Source: Nitrosotalea sp. (GTDB taxonomy: Archaea > Thermoproteota > Nitrososphaeria > Nitrososphaerales > Nitrosopumilaceae). From it: DNA of 64,000 bases. The position numbers and the translations under genes are program-made. The stretch is taken from contig JANWLA010000022.1 of assembly GCA_025451075.1 (NCBI GenBank), positions 1 to 64,000 on the forward strand. The letters are read 5' to 3'. The first letter of the stretch is position 1, and every line of letters starts with the position of its first letter. This document shows, in pieces, positions 8,268 to 16,850 of this stretch. The notes beneath the pieces were generated by a model, which was not told the DNA's origin, ran no database searches, and saw nothing but the letters and a program-made list of their open reading frames with translations.

Positions 8268-9458
8268 TTACCTCACTAAAACTTGATCACCTGAATCTTT
8301 GTTTATTTGTCGTATGATTTCCTCTAAATTAATTGGTTTATAGCCAATAACTTCACAACTTACATTGACCGTCTTCTTTTTTCTATTAATGAATGGATAA
8401 CTACTCAAGTTATTGTTGTGTTTATCTCCATGAATTATCCAATCATCCCATTTTATCGGAAGCTTATTTGGATCGTGTACCAGAAGAAATCTGTACATGT
8501 CGTGTTCTAAAATCTGATGATCCGATGTTTCCTCTAATCCTCTGTCATGATTTCCACGTATGAAAATAATTTTACCGTTCAGTTTTTTTAGCCAGAATGA
8601 GGAGCTGTGCGAGTCTCTACCATAAGACATGTCACCAAGAAAATATACCGTATCATTTGGGCTCACTATTCTGTTCCAATTATCTACTAGTATCCTATTC
8701 ATTTCATCTATGCCTGAAAAAGGTCTTGCACAATATCGAATTATATTCTCATGATCCAAATGAAGGTCGCTTATTAGATACGTTTGTAGTTTTAATGAAT
8801 GTCTATCATCATTTACCTCAAAATCATTTTTGTTCCTGTAAATTTCGAAGGTTTTTTTCCAGGTATTCTTGCTTAAAGATTCTCTCCTGAAAAGAATTTT
8901 CTTTTGCATCATATCGTATTCACAAATTATCCTGCTATCATTTCCAAGAAATGTTAATCTTGATGCATCAAATGGAAAATAAAACTGTCCCAATGGTCTG
9001 TATTCAGGATGGTCTTTTGGAGGTTCTGTAAGATAAGACATGACTCTTTCAGCCTCATCCTCTGACAGTTTGAAGCAGAGAGTAATATGAAATGTAAATT
9101 GTTTTTCATAATCAAAGGATTTTATCGAAGGGGCAAACTTACGAAGATTATTTGACAAGTCATGTCTGAATGTGGTTAAATCTTTTGATGGTACTATGTT
9201 GAAGTAGATTACTTTGCCTTTATCTCCATCCAATTGTTTGAATCCATCAATAACATAGGAAATTCCATCATAGTTCTTGCCCATATGCTCCAAAACTTGA
9301 ATAACTTTGTCTACATGATTGGTTTGGAAACTGCCATATAGTGTAAGATGAGGCACATTGTGCGCCTTTATTGTTGAGAAATGAAACTCATGTGCAACTT
9401 TACTTATTACTGATGAGATTTTGAACTGGCCTGGTCTTATTCTCAATTCAATTAGCAT
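8268..9458 (-). CDS. fusion of a 2H phosphoesterase and a calcineurin-like metallophosphoesterase
   Basis: Residues about 1-180 look like a 2H (LigT/cyclic phosphodiesterase) domain, with the two HxT/S-type motifs HLTLYGSF and FHITLCF. Residues about 200-396 look like a metallophosphoesterase, with SDLHLDHENI, DTVYFLGDMSYG, IRGNHD, LLVHDP and IIHGDKHN as metal-ligand motifs, followed by the NVSCEVIGYKPI tail seen in phage-type members. Such enzymes split cyclic or linear phosphoesters in RNA or nucleotides, so the fusion may process 2',3'-cyclic or 2',5' ends and then remove the phosphate (inference). An upstream ATG at 9494 is possible, but TATA-like CTTATAAAG (about 9479-9487) lies about 25 bases before the ATG at 9458 and favours the shorter form. 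No frameshift joins the halves. Confidence 0.8.
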   Translation of the reverse strand: MLIELRIRPGQFKISSVISKVAHEFHFSTIKAHNVPHLTLYGSFQTNHVDKVIQVLEHMGKNYDGISYVIDGFKQLDGDKGKVIYFNIVPSKDLTTFRHDLSNNLRKFAPSIKSFDYEKQFTFHITLCFKLSEDEAERVMSYLTEPPKDHPEYRPLGQFYFPFDASRLTFLGNDSRIICEYDMMQKKILFRRESLSKNTWKKTFEIYRNKNDFEVNDDRHSLKLQTYLISDLHLDHENIIRYCARPFSGIDEMNRILVDNWNRIVSPNDTVYFLGDMSYGRDSHSSSFWLKKLNGKIIFIRGNHDRGLEETSDHQILEHDMYRFLLVHDPNKLPIKWDDWIIHGDKHNNNLSSYPFINRKKKTVNVSCEVIGYKPINLEEIIRQINKDSGDQVLVR

Positions 9459-9762
9459 TGAATAAGTTTCAATACGATCTTTATAAGATCTCATTCAATA
9501 TCGAGTTATCTTGAATGGATTCTTTTGCAGATGCGTCGAAGATCATATCTAAAGTGAGTTTTAAAAATAAGATAAACAAATTACATTTATCATGAATTAT
9601 GAGCTCACATTAAGGTCAGGCTCAGAGTCACTGAATTAACAATCATTTTGTGTCATGTCTCTAACTCTTCTTCATCGCCTGGCTATCATAATCAGTCAAA
9701 GTCAGATAATAACTAATTGCATTGTGTTCAAATAATAATACGCTTGAATCAGAGGTCAAACA

Positions 9763-10662
9763 ATGAACAAGTCTGCAATCATAGGATACATGTCTGCATT
9801 ACTTGCATCGGCACTATTTGGAGCAGTACCTACAATTGCAAAACCAGTGATATCAAACATCAATGTTTTGCTCCTCTCGTCTATAGCATATCTTATTGCG
9901 GCACTTGTGTTCACACCAATATCAAAAAAAGCCAAGACGTTACTTTCAAAAAAAGATTACATCATACTTGTTGCAATATCAATTTGTGGTGCAGCGGCTG
10001 CGCCTTATTTGTATTTTTTAGGCTTGCACCAGTCAAGTGCGACGGATACATCATTGTTATCAAATGTTGAGATAATGTTCACAGTACTGTTTGGATTATT
10101 ATTTTTCAAAGAAAGGCTCAAACCAATCGGTTTTCTTTCTATCGCACTAGTCCTGTTAGGCGTTATCATCATAACAACAAACCTCAAATTTTCAGGATCC
10201 ATATTGCAGCTAAACGCAGGACATTTTCTCATTCTTGGCTCCATGGCACTGTGGGCTTTAGACAACAACCTCAGCAGAATAATATCTACAAAAATGGACA
10301 CTGCAAGACTTGTCCAGTTAAAATCAGCCATTGGTGGTACAATTTTACTGGGAGCAGTATTTTTGCTTCAAGTGCCACTAGTTATCAGCACATCGCAGAT
10401 ACCATACGTAATACTTCTTAGTGCAATAGGATTTGGTGGATCGCTTTACTTTTTCTTGCAGAGCCTAAAGAGGATTGGAACAATTAGGACAATAATGATA
10501 TTTTCAATGTCATCAGTTTTCGGTCTTGTGTTTGCATCAGTGTTTTTGCACGAACAGGTAAGCTTGTATCAGATAAGTGCCATTGCAATAATGCTGACTG
10601 GGATTTATACAATAAACAGAAAAGAGAGCCTAAAAGAAAACCCAGAATCCCCCTTACATTAA
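9763..10662 (+). CDS. EamA/DMT-family transporter
   Basis: The 299-residue protein has about ten hydrophobic helices in two EamA repeats, the first with LLSSIAYLIAALVFTP and GLLFFKERLKPIGFLSIALV, the second with GSMALWALDNNLSR and SVFGLVFASVFLHEQVSLYQ. The E-R/E-Q end-of-repeat motifs are typical. Members export or import small metabolites; the substrate is unknown. TATA-like AATAATAATAC (about 9731-9741) sits about 26 bases before the ATG, so the transcript is probably leaderless. The 268 bases before the gene show no other ORF or RNA. Confidence 0.88.
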   Translation: MNKSAIIGYMSALLASALFGAVPTIAKPVISNINVLLLSSIAYLIAALVFTPISKKAKTLLSKKDYIILVAISICGAAAAPYLYFLGLHQSSATDTSLLSNVEIMFTVLFGLLFFKERLKPIGFLSIALVLLGVIIITTNLKFSGSILQLNAGHFLILGSMALWALDNNLSRIISTKMDTARLVQLKSAIGGTILLGAVFLLQVPLVISTSQIPYVILLSAIGFGGSLYFFLQSLKRIGTIRTIMIFSMSSVFGLVFASVFLHEQVSLYQISAIAIMLTGIYTINRKESLKENPESPLH

Positions 10663-10676
10663 ATCCTAAGAGATTT

Positions 10677-12002
10677 TCAAACTCCAAGCAATGCAACAAA
10701 CAAGTAATAGACCAAGATGTTTACCAGTGTCACTAGAGCGCCAATTTTAAAAAATTCAAAAAAAGTAAAGGCCTTGATACCTTTTGACTCACTCGCTTGA
10801 ATTATTATAATACTGCTTGCAGCGCCAAGTATTGTAAGATTTCCTGCAATGGTTGACGAAGCAGCAAGCATCATCCACTGAATAACATATGTGCCTGTAA
10901 AACCATTCGCAATCATGACATGGTTATACAAGGCTACAAAAGGAACGTTGCTTAGAATTTGCCCAAGCGTTATGCTGTAGGCAGAGATTACAGCACTGCT
11001 CTGTAGTATATCATTTGGATTTGGAATTGGAAGGTACTTCATAAACAATGAAATTGCACCAGAGGACCACAGAGCGCCAGTGACAACAAACATGGCTACA
11101 AAAAAGATTAACACAGCATAATTTACACTTTTTAGAATCTCATATCTCTGGCCACTTGAAGCATATAGTGCTGCAGCACCAATCAATGCAACAACACTGA
11201 TACTAATATCAAACACATGCAAAAAGTGCAAGATTTCAGATACAAAAAAACCTGCAATTGTTGCCAACAATACCACAAGAGATATCTTTGCAAGACGTGG
11301 ATTCTCAATTTTCACGTTTTGTAGTATAGTGTTATCCTGATAGTTGTGAGATATTAGCATTAGATCCTTTTTGAAATAAATTTTAAGAATATACCACGTA
11401 AGAAACAGGTTTACCACAGTTGGAATTGCAAGAAACTTTAAAAAATTTGTAAACGGTAACGGAATTCCGCTTTGGACTGCTACCAAAAGGTTTTGAGGAT
11501 TACCAATAGGCGTCATGGCACTTCCTACCGTAATTCCAAAGGCAAGCGCTATGAGAAAAATAACAGGCCTTGCACCGACATGTTTTGAAATATAAATTAT
11601 GAGTGGGATTCCCATCAATGCAATTGTGTCATTTACCAAAAATGCCGAAAGCAGGCCCATGCCAACAACAATGACCATCAATAACAAGTCAGGAGTTTTG
11701 GCTTTTGACATCATTTTTGTTGCAACAAGTTTGAGCAGGCCTGATCTGTCCACTGCCGAGACAATGCTAAACATAGAAAACAAAAATATCAAGACATCAA
11801 GTTGAATAGATTTTGCGGCAGACTCGATATTGACAATTTGAAACACGATCATCAATACTGCTCCAACTGACATTGCAATCCAGATTGGAATCTTGAATCT
11901 TATTCTGCCAATAATTAGAACATATACAATTGCAAAAATCACTAGTGCAATGTATTCCTTCAATGGTAAATCCAGGATATCATCAAGTTTATCTCTTGCC
12001 AA
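10677..12002 (-). CDS. ArsB/NhaD-type ion transporter (SLC13-like superfamily)
   Basis: About eleven or twelve hydrophobic helices and the re-entrant motifs of the ion transporter superfamily are visible: FLVNDTIALMGIPLIIYI and the repeat-like SNVPFVALYNHV, with MTPIGNPQNLLVA and GNLTILGAASSIIII as the two signature loops. The family includes arsenite efflux and Na+/H+ antiport proteins; the substrate is not decided here. An upstream ATG at 12077 would give 466 residues with a poor, cysteine-rich start. I prefer the TTG at 12002 (441 residues, starting ARDKLDDIL) because a TATA-like GTATAC sits about 30 bases upstream and this avoids overlap with the divergent gene at 12063. Confidence 0.82.
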   Translation of the reverse strand: MARDKLDDILDLPLKEYIALVIFAIVYVLIIGRIRFKIPIWIAMSVGAVLMIVFQIVNIESAAKSIQLDVLIFLFSMFSIVSAVDRSGLLKLVATKMMSKAKTPDLLLMVIVVGMGLLSAFLVNDTIALMGIPLIIYISKHVGARPVIFLIALAFGITVGSAMTPIGNPQNLLVAVQSGIPLPFTNFLKFLAIPTVVNLFLTWYILKIYFKKDLMLISHNYQDNTILQNVKIENPRLAKISLVVLLATIAGFFVSEILHFLHVFDISISVVALIGAAALYASSGQRYEILKSVNYAVLIFFVAMFVVTGALWSSGAISLFMKYLPIPNPNDILQSSAVISAYSITLGQILSNVPFVALYNHVMIANGFTGTYVIQWMMLAASSTIAGNLTILGAASSIIIIQASESKGIKAFTFFEFFKIGALVTLVNILVYYLFVALLGV

Positions 12003-12062
12003 TTGGGAAAAAATTCTACTCTTGGTGGGTATACAGAAATACAAGTCAAGAACACACAACAC

Positions 12063-12233
12063 ATGGTAGGACCACAAGACGGCGGATTTGGTTTTGACGG
12101 AGCACCAAAATATTCCAAGCTAGAAGACAAAAATGCGATATGTGTCCAGTGCCAAGCAGGTCAACACAGTAAATGTCTTGCCAAAAACAATCAAGACATA
12201 ATTTGTGATTGTGAATTGTGTATGATTTCCTAG
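12063..12233 (+). CDS. small Cys-rich protein, putative zinc-binding
   Basis: This 56-residue protein starts with MVGPQDGGFGFDGAPKYSK and ends with a cysteine cluster (CVQCQAGQHSKCL then CDCELC). It looks like a small metal-binding protein, probably a thaumarchaeal conserved one of unknown role. The same frame is open from 12003, but that start would overlap the divergent transporter, and a TATA-like element near 12029-12040 fits a leaderless start at 12063. It is followed by the convergent tRNA gene. Confidence 0.65.
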   Translation: MVGPQDGGFGFDGAPKYSKLEDKNAICVQCQAGQHSKCLAKNNQDIICDCELCMIS

Positions 12234-12271
12234 TTAGATGAGCTAGCGCTATCTTGATTTTGATGTGAAAA

Positions 12272-12345
12272 TGGGATCGGCCGGATTTGAACCGACGACC
12301 TCAGGTACCCAAAACCCGAATCATACCAAGCTAGACCACGATCCC
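12272..12345 (-). tRNA. tRNA-Pro (UGG)
   Basis: A 74-base cloverleaf fits on the minus strand. The acceptor stem is GGGATCG with CGATCCC plus discriminator A, the anticodon stem is CGGGT/ACCTG, and the loop is TTTGGGT, giving anticodon TGG. The T arm is GTCGG-TTCAAAT-CCGGC. No intron is seen and CCA is not encoded. The gene lies between convergent or unrelated protein genes, with no integrated element next to it. Confidence 0.93.
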
Positions 12346-12430
12346 GATGTGATTGCACAAAAATGTCCCCAATTTAATCTTCTCATGCATGTGATGATTT
12401 TAAATAATAAACCAAATTAAGGCAAGATCG

Positions 12431-13321
12431 TTGCAATTACAAGATTACATCAATGCAGGAAAAATAGCGTCAGAGGTACGGGAAAATGCCAGAAGAAAAA
12501 ACCATGTAGGCTCGACCCTTGAGGAGATATGTAATTCCATTGAAAAAGAAATCACCACCAAGGGAGGCAAGTGCGCATTTCCAGTAAATGTCAGTCTAAA
12601 TGAAATTGCAGCACACTATACCGCAGAACCAAATGACAAGATAATAGTCAAGGATACTGATCTTTTAAAAATTGATTTGGGGGTTCAGATAAATGGCCAC
12701 ATTGCAGACACTGCTGTAACCGTATGCTATGAACCAAAGTACGATTTTCTGGTACAAGCAGCAGAATCTGCACTCAAAGAAGCCATGTCAATAATACGAG
12801 TGGGTGCAAAATCAAGCGATATAGGAAAAACAATAGAAAATACTACAAAGCAAATGGGCGGTATACCCATTGCAAACCTCAGCGGTCATTCGCTAGAGCA
12901 GTATACAATTCACGCAGGCAAGTCAGTTCCAAACATATGGTCCATTGGTTCTTTTTCATTCCAGTCCACAGAGGCATATGCATGTGAGCCATTTGTGACC
13001 ACCCCTGATGGATCAGGCTTTGTGCGAGAGGGAAAAATAAGAAACATCTTTTCGCTTGTCACAAGAAAAAGAACAAAGGACGAAGATGCAAACAAGATGA
13101 TCGATTTCATATGGCAAAAATTCAACATGTTACCATTTGCATTACGGTGGTTCATTCCAGAATATGATGAAAAGACTGCAAGAGATTTGCTTGAGAGATT
13201 GATCAAAAACAAAATCGTCAGGTCATATCCAATATTAGTAGAGGCAAACGAAGAGAGGGTCGCACAGGCAGAGCACACGTTTATCCCCCAAGAAAATAGC
13301 GCCCTTGTAACTACGATTTAA
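12431..13321 (+). CDS. map: methionine aminopeptidase, type II
   Basis: This enzyme removes the initiator methionine from nascent proteins, using two metal ions. The five expected ligands are visible: D82, D93, H153 (in LSGHSLEQY), E186 (CEPF) and E281 (QAEHTF). H62 and H161 match the conserved substrate-site histidines. The roughly 60-residue insert after H153 marks the type II form used by archaea. At 296 residues the length is normal. The start is TTG, since no ATG fits, and TATA-like TTTAAATAA (about 12399-12407) lies about 28 bases upstream, fitting a leaderless transcript. Confidence 0.95.
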   Translation: MQLQDYINAGKIASEVRENARRKNHVGSTLEEICNSIEKEITTKGGKCAFPVNVSLNEIAAHYTAEPNDKIIVKDTDLLKIDLGVQINGHIADTAVTVCYEPKYDFLVQAAESALKEAMSIIRVGAKSSDIGKTIENTTKQMGGIPIANLSGHSLEQYTIHAGKSVPNIWSIGSFSFQSTEAYACEPFVTTPDGSGFVREGKIRNIFSLVTRKRTKDEDANKMIDFIWQKFNMLPFALRWFIPEYDEKTARDLLERLIKNKIVRSYPILVEANEERVAQAEHTFIPQENSALVTTI

Positions 13322-13332
13322 CTCAAAATATC

Positions 13333-13578
13333 TTAGCTAAAGATAATCTTCTTTCTCCACCATTTGGTAAATACTATCATCCCACTTCCTGCAATCATGA
13401 GTCCTGAATAGACCATTATGTGACCCATGATTTGCTGCAAAGCATTCCCACAATGACATCCAATAGGATTTGCTGCTGTTTGAGCACCGCAATAGCACAT
13501 GACATTTTCATATGAACCATATCCGATGATTGACACAAGCAAACCCAGCACAATGAGTATGGCACCCAGAGTCTTCAT
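13333..13578 (-). CDS. small two-helix membrane protein with Cys/His loop
   Basis: Two hydrophobic segments (about residues 4-22 and 50-70) flank a loop rich in cysteine and histidine (MCYCGAQTAANPIGCHCGN). This could bind metal or form disulfides outside the membrane. An ATG at 13599 is possible, but TATA-like TCTTTTAAGC (minus, about 13611-13602) is about 27 bases before the ATG at 13578, which gives 81 residues. No function is recognised. It ends 11 bases from the end of map, convergent with it. Confidence 0.55.
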   Translation of the reverse strand: MKTLGAILIVLGLLVSIIGYGSYENVMCYCGAQTAANPIGCHCGNALQQIMGHIMVYSGLMIAGSGMIVFTKWWRKKIIFS

Positions 13579-13638
13579 GTTTGGCATGTACGGTACCACA
13601 CCATTGCTTAAAAGACTACCGGATGAATTATCCTAGAT

Positions 13639-14136
13639 TCAATATCTAATTCGGCTCTTTTCCAGATTTCTTTTGGTTATGAGAACGTATGAACATCCTG
13701 TAACTAATACACTCTGCAGAGTTTTTGTTATCACATCGATTGTACCAACATCATTTTGCATTCCCACAATTGGCAGATCAATGGTTCTTGATACAACATA
13801 AAAGGCAATTAGAGACATGGAACCTACAAGCACTATTACATATGGCATTTCATTCTGGACACTTTTTAGCATCCAGATACCAACTGGAATGTATACTAGA
13901 GCAACAATCAAGAAAAATATAGTTTGTATCTTTCCGCCTAGATCAAGTTCAGACCATTGGGATGTATCAAGATCGTTAGTTTCTTGGCCTGTTTCCTTGT
14001 CACTCGCCATCTCATGAAAGCCATCACCGCTTTCATCTGTGAATTGTTCGTATGTAACCACAAAGTAAATTGCGCTAGTTTCTAGCATCGTCACTATTAC
14101 AGCATATGAAATCAGTTGAGACAAGTTTACATTCAC
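13639..14136 (-). CDS. membrane protein, paralogue of 56325-56735
   Basis: The 165-residue protein has about four hydrophobic helices, with a hydrophilic acidic insert (about residues 33-60) after the first. It shares with the protein at 56325-56735 the blocks YxPxGIWMxK, APYV/MPYVI, AxYxVSRTxxLPxVGxQxDVG and a C-terminal helix ending in N-x-x-K/E. This is one family present twice in the window, each time beside a winged-helix gene and a small three-helix membrane gene. The function is unknown. The gene starts 11 bases after the stop of the upstream winged-helix gene (14148), so the two form an operon. Confidence 0.7.
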   Translation of the reverse strand: MNVNLSQLISYAVIVTMLETSAIYFVVTYEQFTDESGDGFHEMASDKETGQETNDLDTSQWSELDLGGKIQTIFFLIVALVYIPVGIWMLKSVQNEMPYVIVLVGSMSLIAFYVVSRTIDLPIVGMQNDVGTIDVITKTLQSVLVTGCSYVLITKRNLEKSRIRY

Positions 14137-14147
14137 ATTATATCATC

Positions 14148-14435
14148 TCAATATCGTATTTTTACTGCCTGGGCAATTTCTATAAATTTCTGCATTTCAT
14201 TGAAAAAACATATTCCTTTTTCAGTAATGGTAAAAATGCGACTCCCCTTGTCACATGTAGAATTTATCAGTCCAAAATCTGACAACTTTTGACATTTTTC
14301 AATCGCAGTATAATGTGATAGATTGGCACTTCTAGTTATAGCAGATATTATTGTACCATTTCTTCCATAGTCCACAATGACACGTAAAATGTCAAATACA
14401 ACACCCAACTCTGATCTATATTGTTGTTTTAACAT
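14148..14435 (-). CDS. winged-helix regulator, 95 aa, paralogue of 25872-26159
   Basis: The protein is a compact winged helix: YRSELGVVFDILRVI, a recognition region ITRSANLSHYTAIEKCQKL, a wing with GSRIFTITEKG, and a C-terminal helix. It aligns along its whole length with the 95-residue protein at 25872-26159. The frame is open to 14477, but TATA-like ATATAATATACC (minus, about 14464-14453) is about 25 bases before the ATG at 14435, and this start gives exactly the paralogue's length. It probably controls its own cluster of membrane proteins (inference). Confidence 0.75.
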   Translation of the reverse strand: MLKQQYRSELGVVFDILRVIVDYGRNGTIISAITRSANLSHYTAIEKCQKLSDFGLINSTCDKGSRIFTITEKGICFFNEMQKFIEIAQAVKIRY

Positions 14436-14508
14436 ATCATTCAATTCTAAAATTGGTATATTATATTTCAGGGACACTTGACTAAGTATTGTTTTTCTTG
14501 TATGCCAG

Positions 14509-14832
14509 TTATTTCTTTTTCACTATTGCCACAAAAAATAGTGCAAGAATGACAAATCCAGTAGATGACAATATCACGTCAATAGTTGTTGCCTCTACAG
14601 ATGGTAGAAATATTTCCATTCTGGGTAGTATGGCTCGGAATGCATAGATCCCAAAGGCAGCACTAACAAAAAGAAGTCTTGTCAATTTGGTGCGCCTGTA
14701 TGCAAATAGTGATACTACAAGCAAAAAGGCGGCAAATATGCCAGTTGCAAAATCAAGAGACTCTTGAAAATCAGGGGACTCGCCACCAACTTCTGTCAGA
14801 CCATTTACTGCAAACAAAATTTGTTCTAACAA
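14509..14832 (-). CDS. three-helix membrane protein, related to 55703-55972
   Basis: This 107-residue protein has three hydrophobic helices (about 27-47, 53-70 and 80-104) with a conserved YRRTKLTRLLF loop, comparable to FKRTKYFPMAL in the protein at 55703. Both end in a lysine-rich tail (VKKK/VKKS). It abuts the tandem winged-helix gene upstream (stop at 14833, start at 14832), so the two are translationally coupled. A membrane signal or effector protein tied to its regulator is an inference; no enzymatic motif is seen. Confidence 0.7.
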   Translation of the reverse strand: MLEQILFAVNGLTEVGGESPDFQESLDFATGIFAAFLLVVSLFAYRRTKLTRLLFVSAAFGIYAFRAILPRMEIFLPSVEATTIDVILSSTGFVILALFFVAIVKKK

Positions 14833-15384
14833 CTATGCGTCAGTCTCCTCTGTTTTGGAAGATATCTGCAAGAAAAGATCTGCAAACCTGCTCAGCATCT
14901 TATCCCAGACACTTGGATGATAAGTCTTGAGTGCAGCCGCTATGCTTTGCATGTCAGTTATTGTATACCGTATTGTTCTTCCCTCTTTTATAGAACTGAC
15001 CAAACCAGATTCTTCAAGTCTATGCATATGCCAGCTTATAGTGGGTGCAGAGAATCCCTTGAAATTTATGATTTCACTTTGCGTTGATTTTGGATGCTCC
15101 ATAAGATATGTGAGTATGTCCATGGCAGTTTCTTGTCTTAAAAAGGCAAGTATGTTATGTTCTGCATCCAACACTTCAACTGCATAATAATGTCTATAGA
15201 CGTTAATTCGTCTAGATTTTACCTTTCCAGATCTTTCCAGAATATCCAGATGGTGCTGAGTTGCACCCATGCCTACTTCTAATTCTCTTGTAATCATTCT
15301 AAGATGCGCACCTGGATTTTTTTTAATGTAATCGTATATGCGTTTTCTGTTTTCAGAATCATCTTCATCTTTTTCATCTCGCAA
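14833..15384 (-). CDS. tandem winged-helix transcriptional regulator
   Basis: The 183-residue protein has two winged-helix domains. The first (about 8-70) contains NPGAHLRMITRELEVGMGATQHHLDILERSGKV (shown here as motif only by its ends: NPGAHLRM and LERSGKV). The second (about 80-155) contains STQSEIINFKGFSAPTIS and WHMHRLEESGLVSS. Archaeal proteins of this build act as one-component regulators. It is co-transcribed with the membrane gene behind it. Its own promoter probably lies in 15385-15420, where TATA-like CTTGCTATAATAAAG-type sequence is seen in plus orientation as ttgctataataaag. Confidence 0.78.
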   Translation of the reverse strand: MRDEKDEDDSENRKRIYDYIKKNPGAHLRMITRELEVGMGATQHHLDILERSGKVKSRRINVYRHYYAVEVLDAEHNILAFLRQETAMDILTYLMEHPKSTQSEIINFKGFSAPTISWHMHRLEESGLVSSIKEGRTIRYTITDMQSIAAALKTYHPSVWDKMLSRFADLFLQISSKTEETDA

Positions 15385-15558
15385 CAGTCTTCTCCTTCTA
15401 CCACTAGAGACTTGCTATAATAAAGAGTAATGACACTATAGGTACAACAAGCTAAGTATCGATGTAATAATATTTAATTTTGCCATACCAAACTTGACAA
15501 AACTTAGTCAGATGTTCCTCAATTATAATATACAAAATTTGCCATCTACATTTTTGAG

Positions 15559-15849
15559 GTGAAATTAGACAACGTGAAAAACACAAGAATGCTCTTGGCA
15601 ATTCCGCTAGTAGTAATAGCAATAATAGCTATTGGAGTAGGAATGTCAAGCAACGTATCGGCCCAACCAACTGCATCAACCACACCAATTATTGATCCAC
15701 AAGATGGCCCAAATGAGATACAGACTGCTGATAACAGTACAGACAACCAAAAAGACGGTGAGACAAACGATGATCACAGTAATGCAAAGATAGGACAAAT
15801 CGGTGATGGTGACGGAGAGCAAAAAGACCAGACTGAATTGAAAAAGTAG
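15559..15849 (+). CDS. small secreted acidic protein
   Basis: The 96-residue protein has a signal peptide or N-terminal anchor (about 11-36, ending NVSAQP), followed by a low-complexity, Asp/Asn/Gln/Thr-rich tail without cysteines. The start is GTG. TATA-like TTATAATATAC (about 15523-15533) lies about 30 bases upstream, fitting a leaderless transcript. No function is recognised. A T-rich stretch at about 15866-15903 probably ends transcription. Confidence 0.6.
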   Translation: MKLDNVKNTRMLLAIPLVVIAIIAIGVGMSSNVSAQPTASTTPIIDPQDGPNEIQTADNSTDNQKDGETNDDHSNAKIGQIGDGDGEQKDQTELKK

Positions 15850-16061
15850 AGAAAATTCTCTCTTCCACTATTTTTCTAATTTAATCCCCCTTTTTACTCA
15901 GATTTCAAATTATTTATAGATCTTATGTAAGTCTAATCGGATTTTTTTATTTAGTCAAGTGTACCTGTAGCGTAATATACAAAGATATTAGAAAAACCTC
16001 AAATTGGAAAGAAAATCGCTTGTACTGTTTATTATTATAATTAACATCAACTACATACATA

Positions 16062-16850
16062 GTGAAAAAAATGAAAGATAAAGATCATAAATCAAGTACT
16101 CAAATAATGCTAAACAAGGTGCCCGAAATCACGTTATTCTTTTGGGTCATCAAGATCCTATGCACCACCGTTGGTGAGACAGGTGCAGATTTTTTGAATA
16201 CTAATTTGAATCTTGGACTGGACGGAGTAACGCTAATCATTGGAACAATGCTTGTTGCAGCGCTAATCTTTCAGTTCAAATTCAAAAAATATGTGCCTGG
16301 AATCTACTGGCTTGCAGTTGTCCTAATAAGCATAGTAGGAACTCTCATCACAGACAATTTGACGGATAACCTTGGTATACCTTTGATGATCACTACCATA
16401 GTCTTCACCATCTCGCTTTCAATAGTCTTTTCTGTTTGGTATAAGAAAGAAAAAACATTGTCAATACATACAATCATCACTACCAGAAGAGAGGCGTTTT
16501 ATTGGCTAGCCATTCTGTTTACATTTGCACTTGGAACCGCTGCAGGTGACCTATTAGCTGAGACCATAAACCTTGGCTATCTGCTCTCCGCAATCATTTT
16601 TGGTGTTCTAATTGCATCTGTTGCGATAAGTCATTTCGTTTTCAAGGTAAATGCTATTTTGGCATTCTGGATAGCATATATTCTAACTCGTCCTCTGGGG
16701 GCTTCGATAGGTGACTATCTCTCGCAAGATTTGAACAACGGTGGTTTGGGATTGGGAACTGTAATAACAAGTATGATTTTCCTTGCTACGATTTTAGCTA
16801 CAGTCATTTATCTGACAATGACAAAAAAAGACGTCATTAAAAAAAAGTAA
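16062..16850 (+). CDS. DUF347 (COG4705-like) repeat membrane protein
   Basis: This 262-residue protein has eight or so helices built from four similar repeats, each with an aromatic start and a T/S-x-G-x-x-x-x-D motif: FFWVIKILCTTVGETGADF, YWLAVVLISIVGTLITDN, FYWLAILFTFALGTAAGD and FWIAYILTRPLGASIGD. This is the DUF347 pattern of uncharacterised membrane proteins found in many bacteria. The start is GTG at 16062, with TATA-like TTATTATAATTAA (about 16031-16043) about 26 bases before it. It stands alone with no operon partner. Acquisition from bacteria is possible but not shown. Confidence 0.8.
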   Translation: MKKMKDKDHKSSTQIMLNKVPEITLFFWVIKILCTTVGETGADFLNTNLNLGLDGVTLIIGTMLVAALIFQFKFKKYVPGIYWLAVVLISIVGTLITDNLTDNLGIPLMITTIVFTISLSIVFSVWYKKEKTLSIHTIITTRREAFYWLAILFTFALGTAAGDLLAETINLGYLLSAIIFGVLIASVAISHFVFKVNAILAFWIAYILTRPLGASIGDYLSQDLNNGGLGLGTVITSMIFLATILATVIYLTMTKKDVIKKK

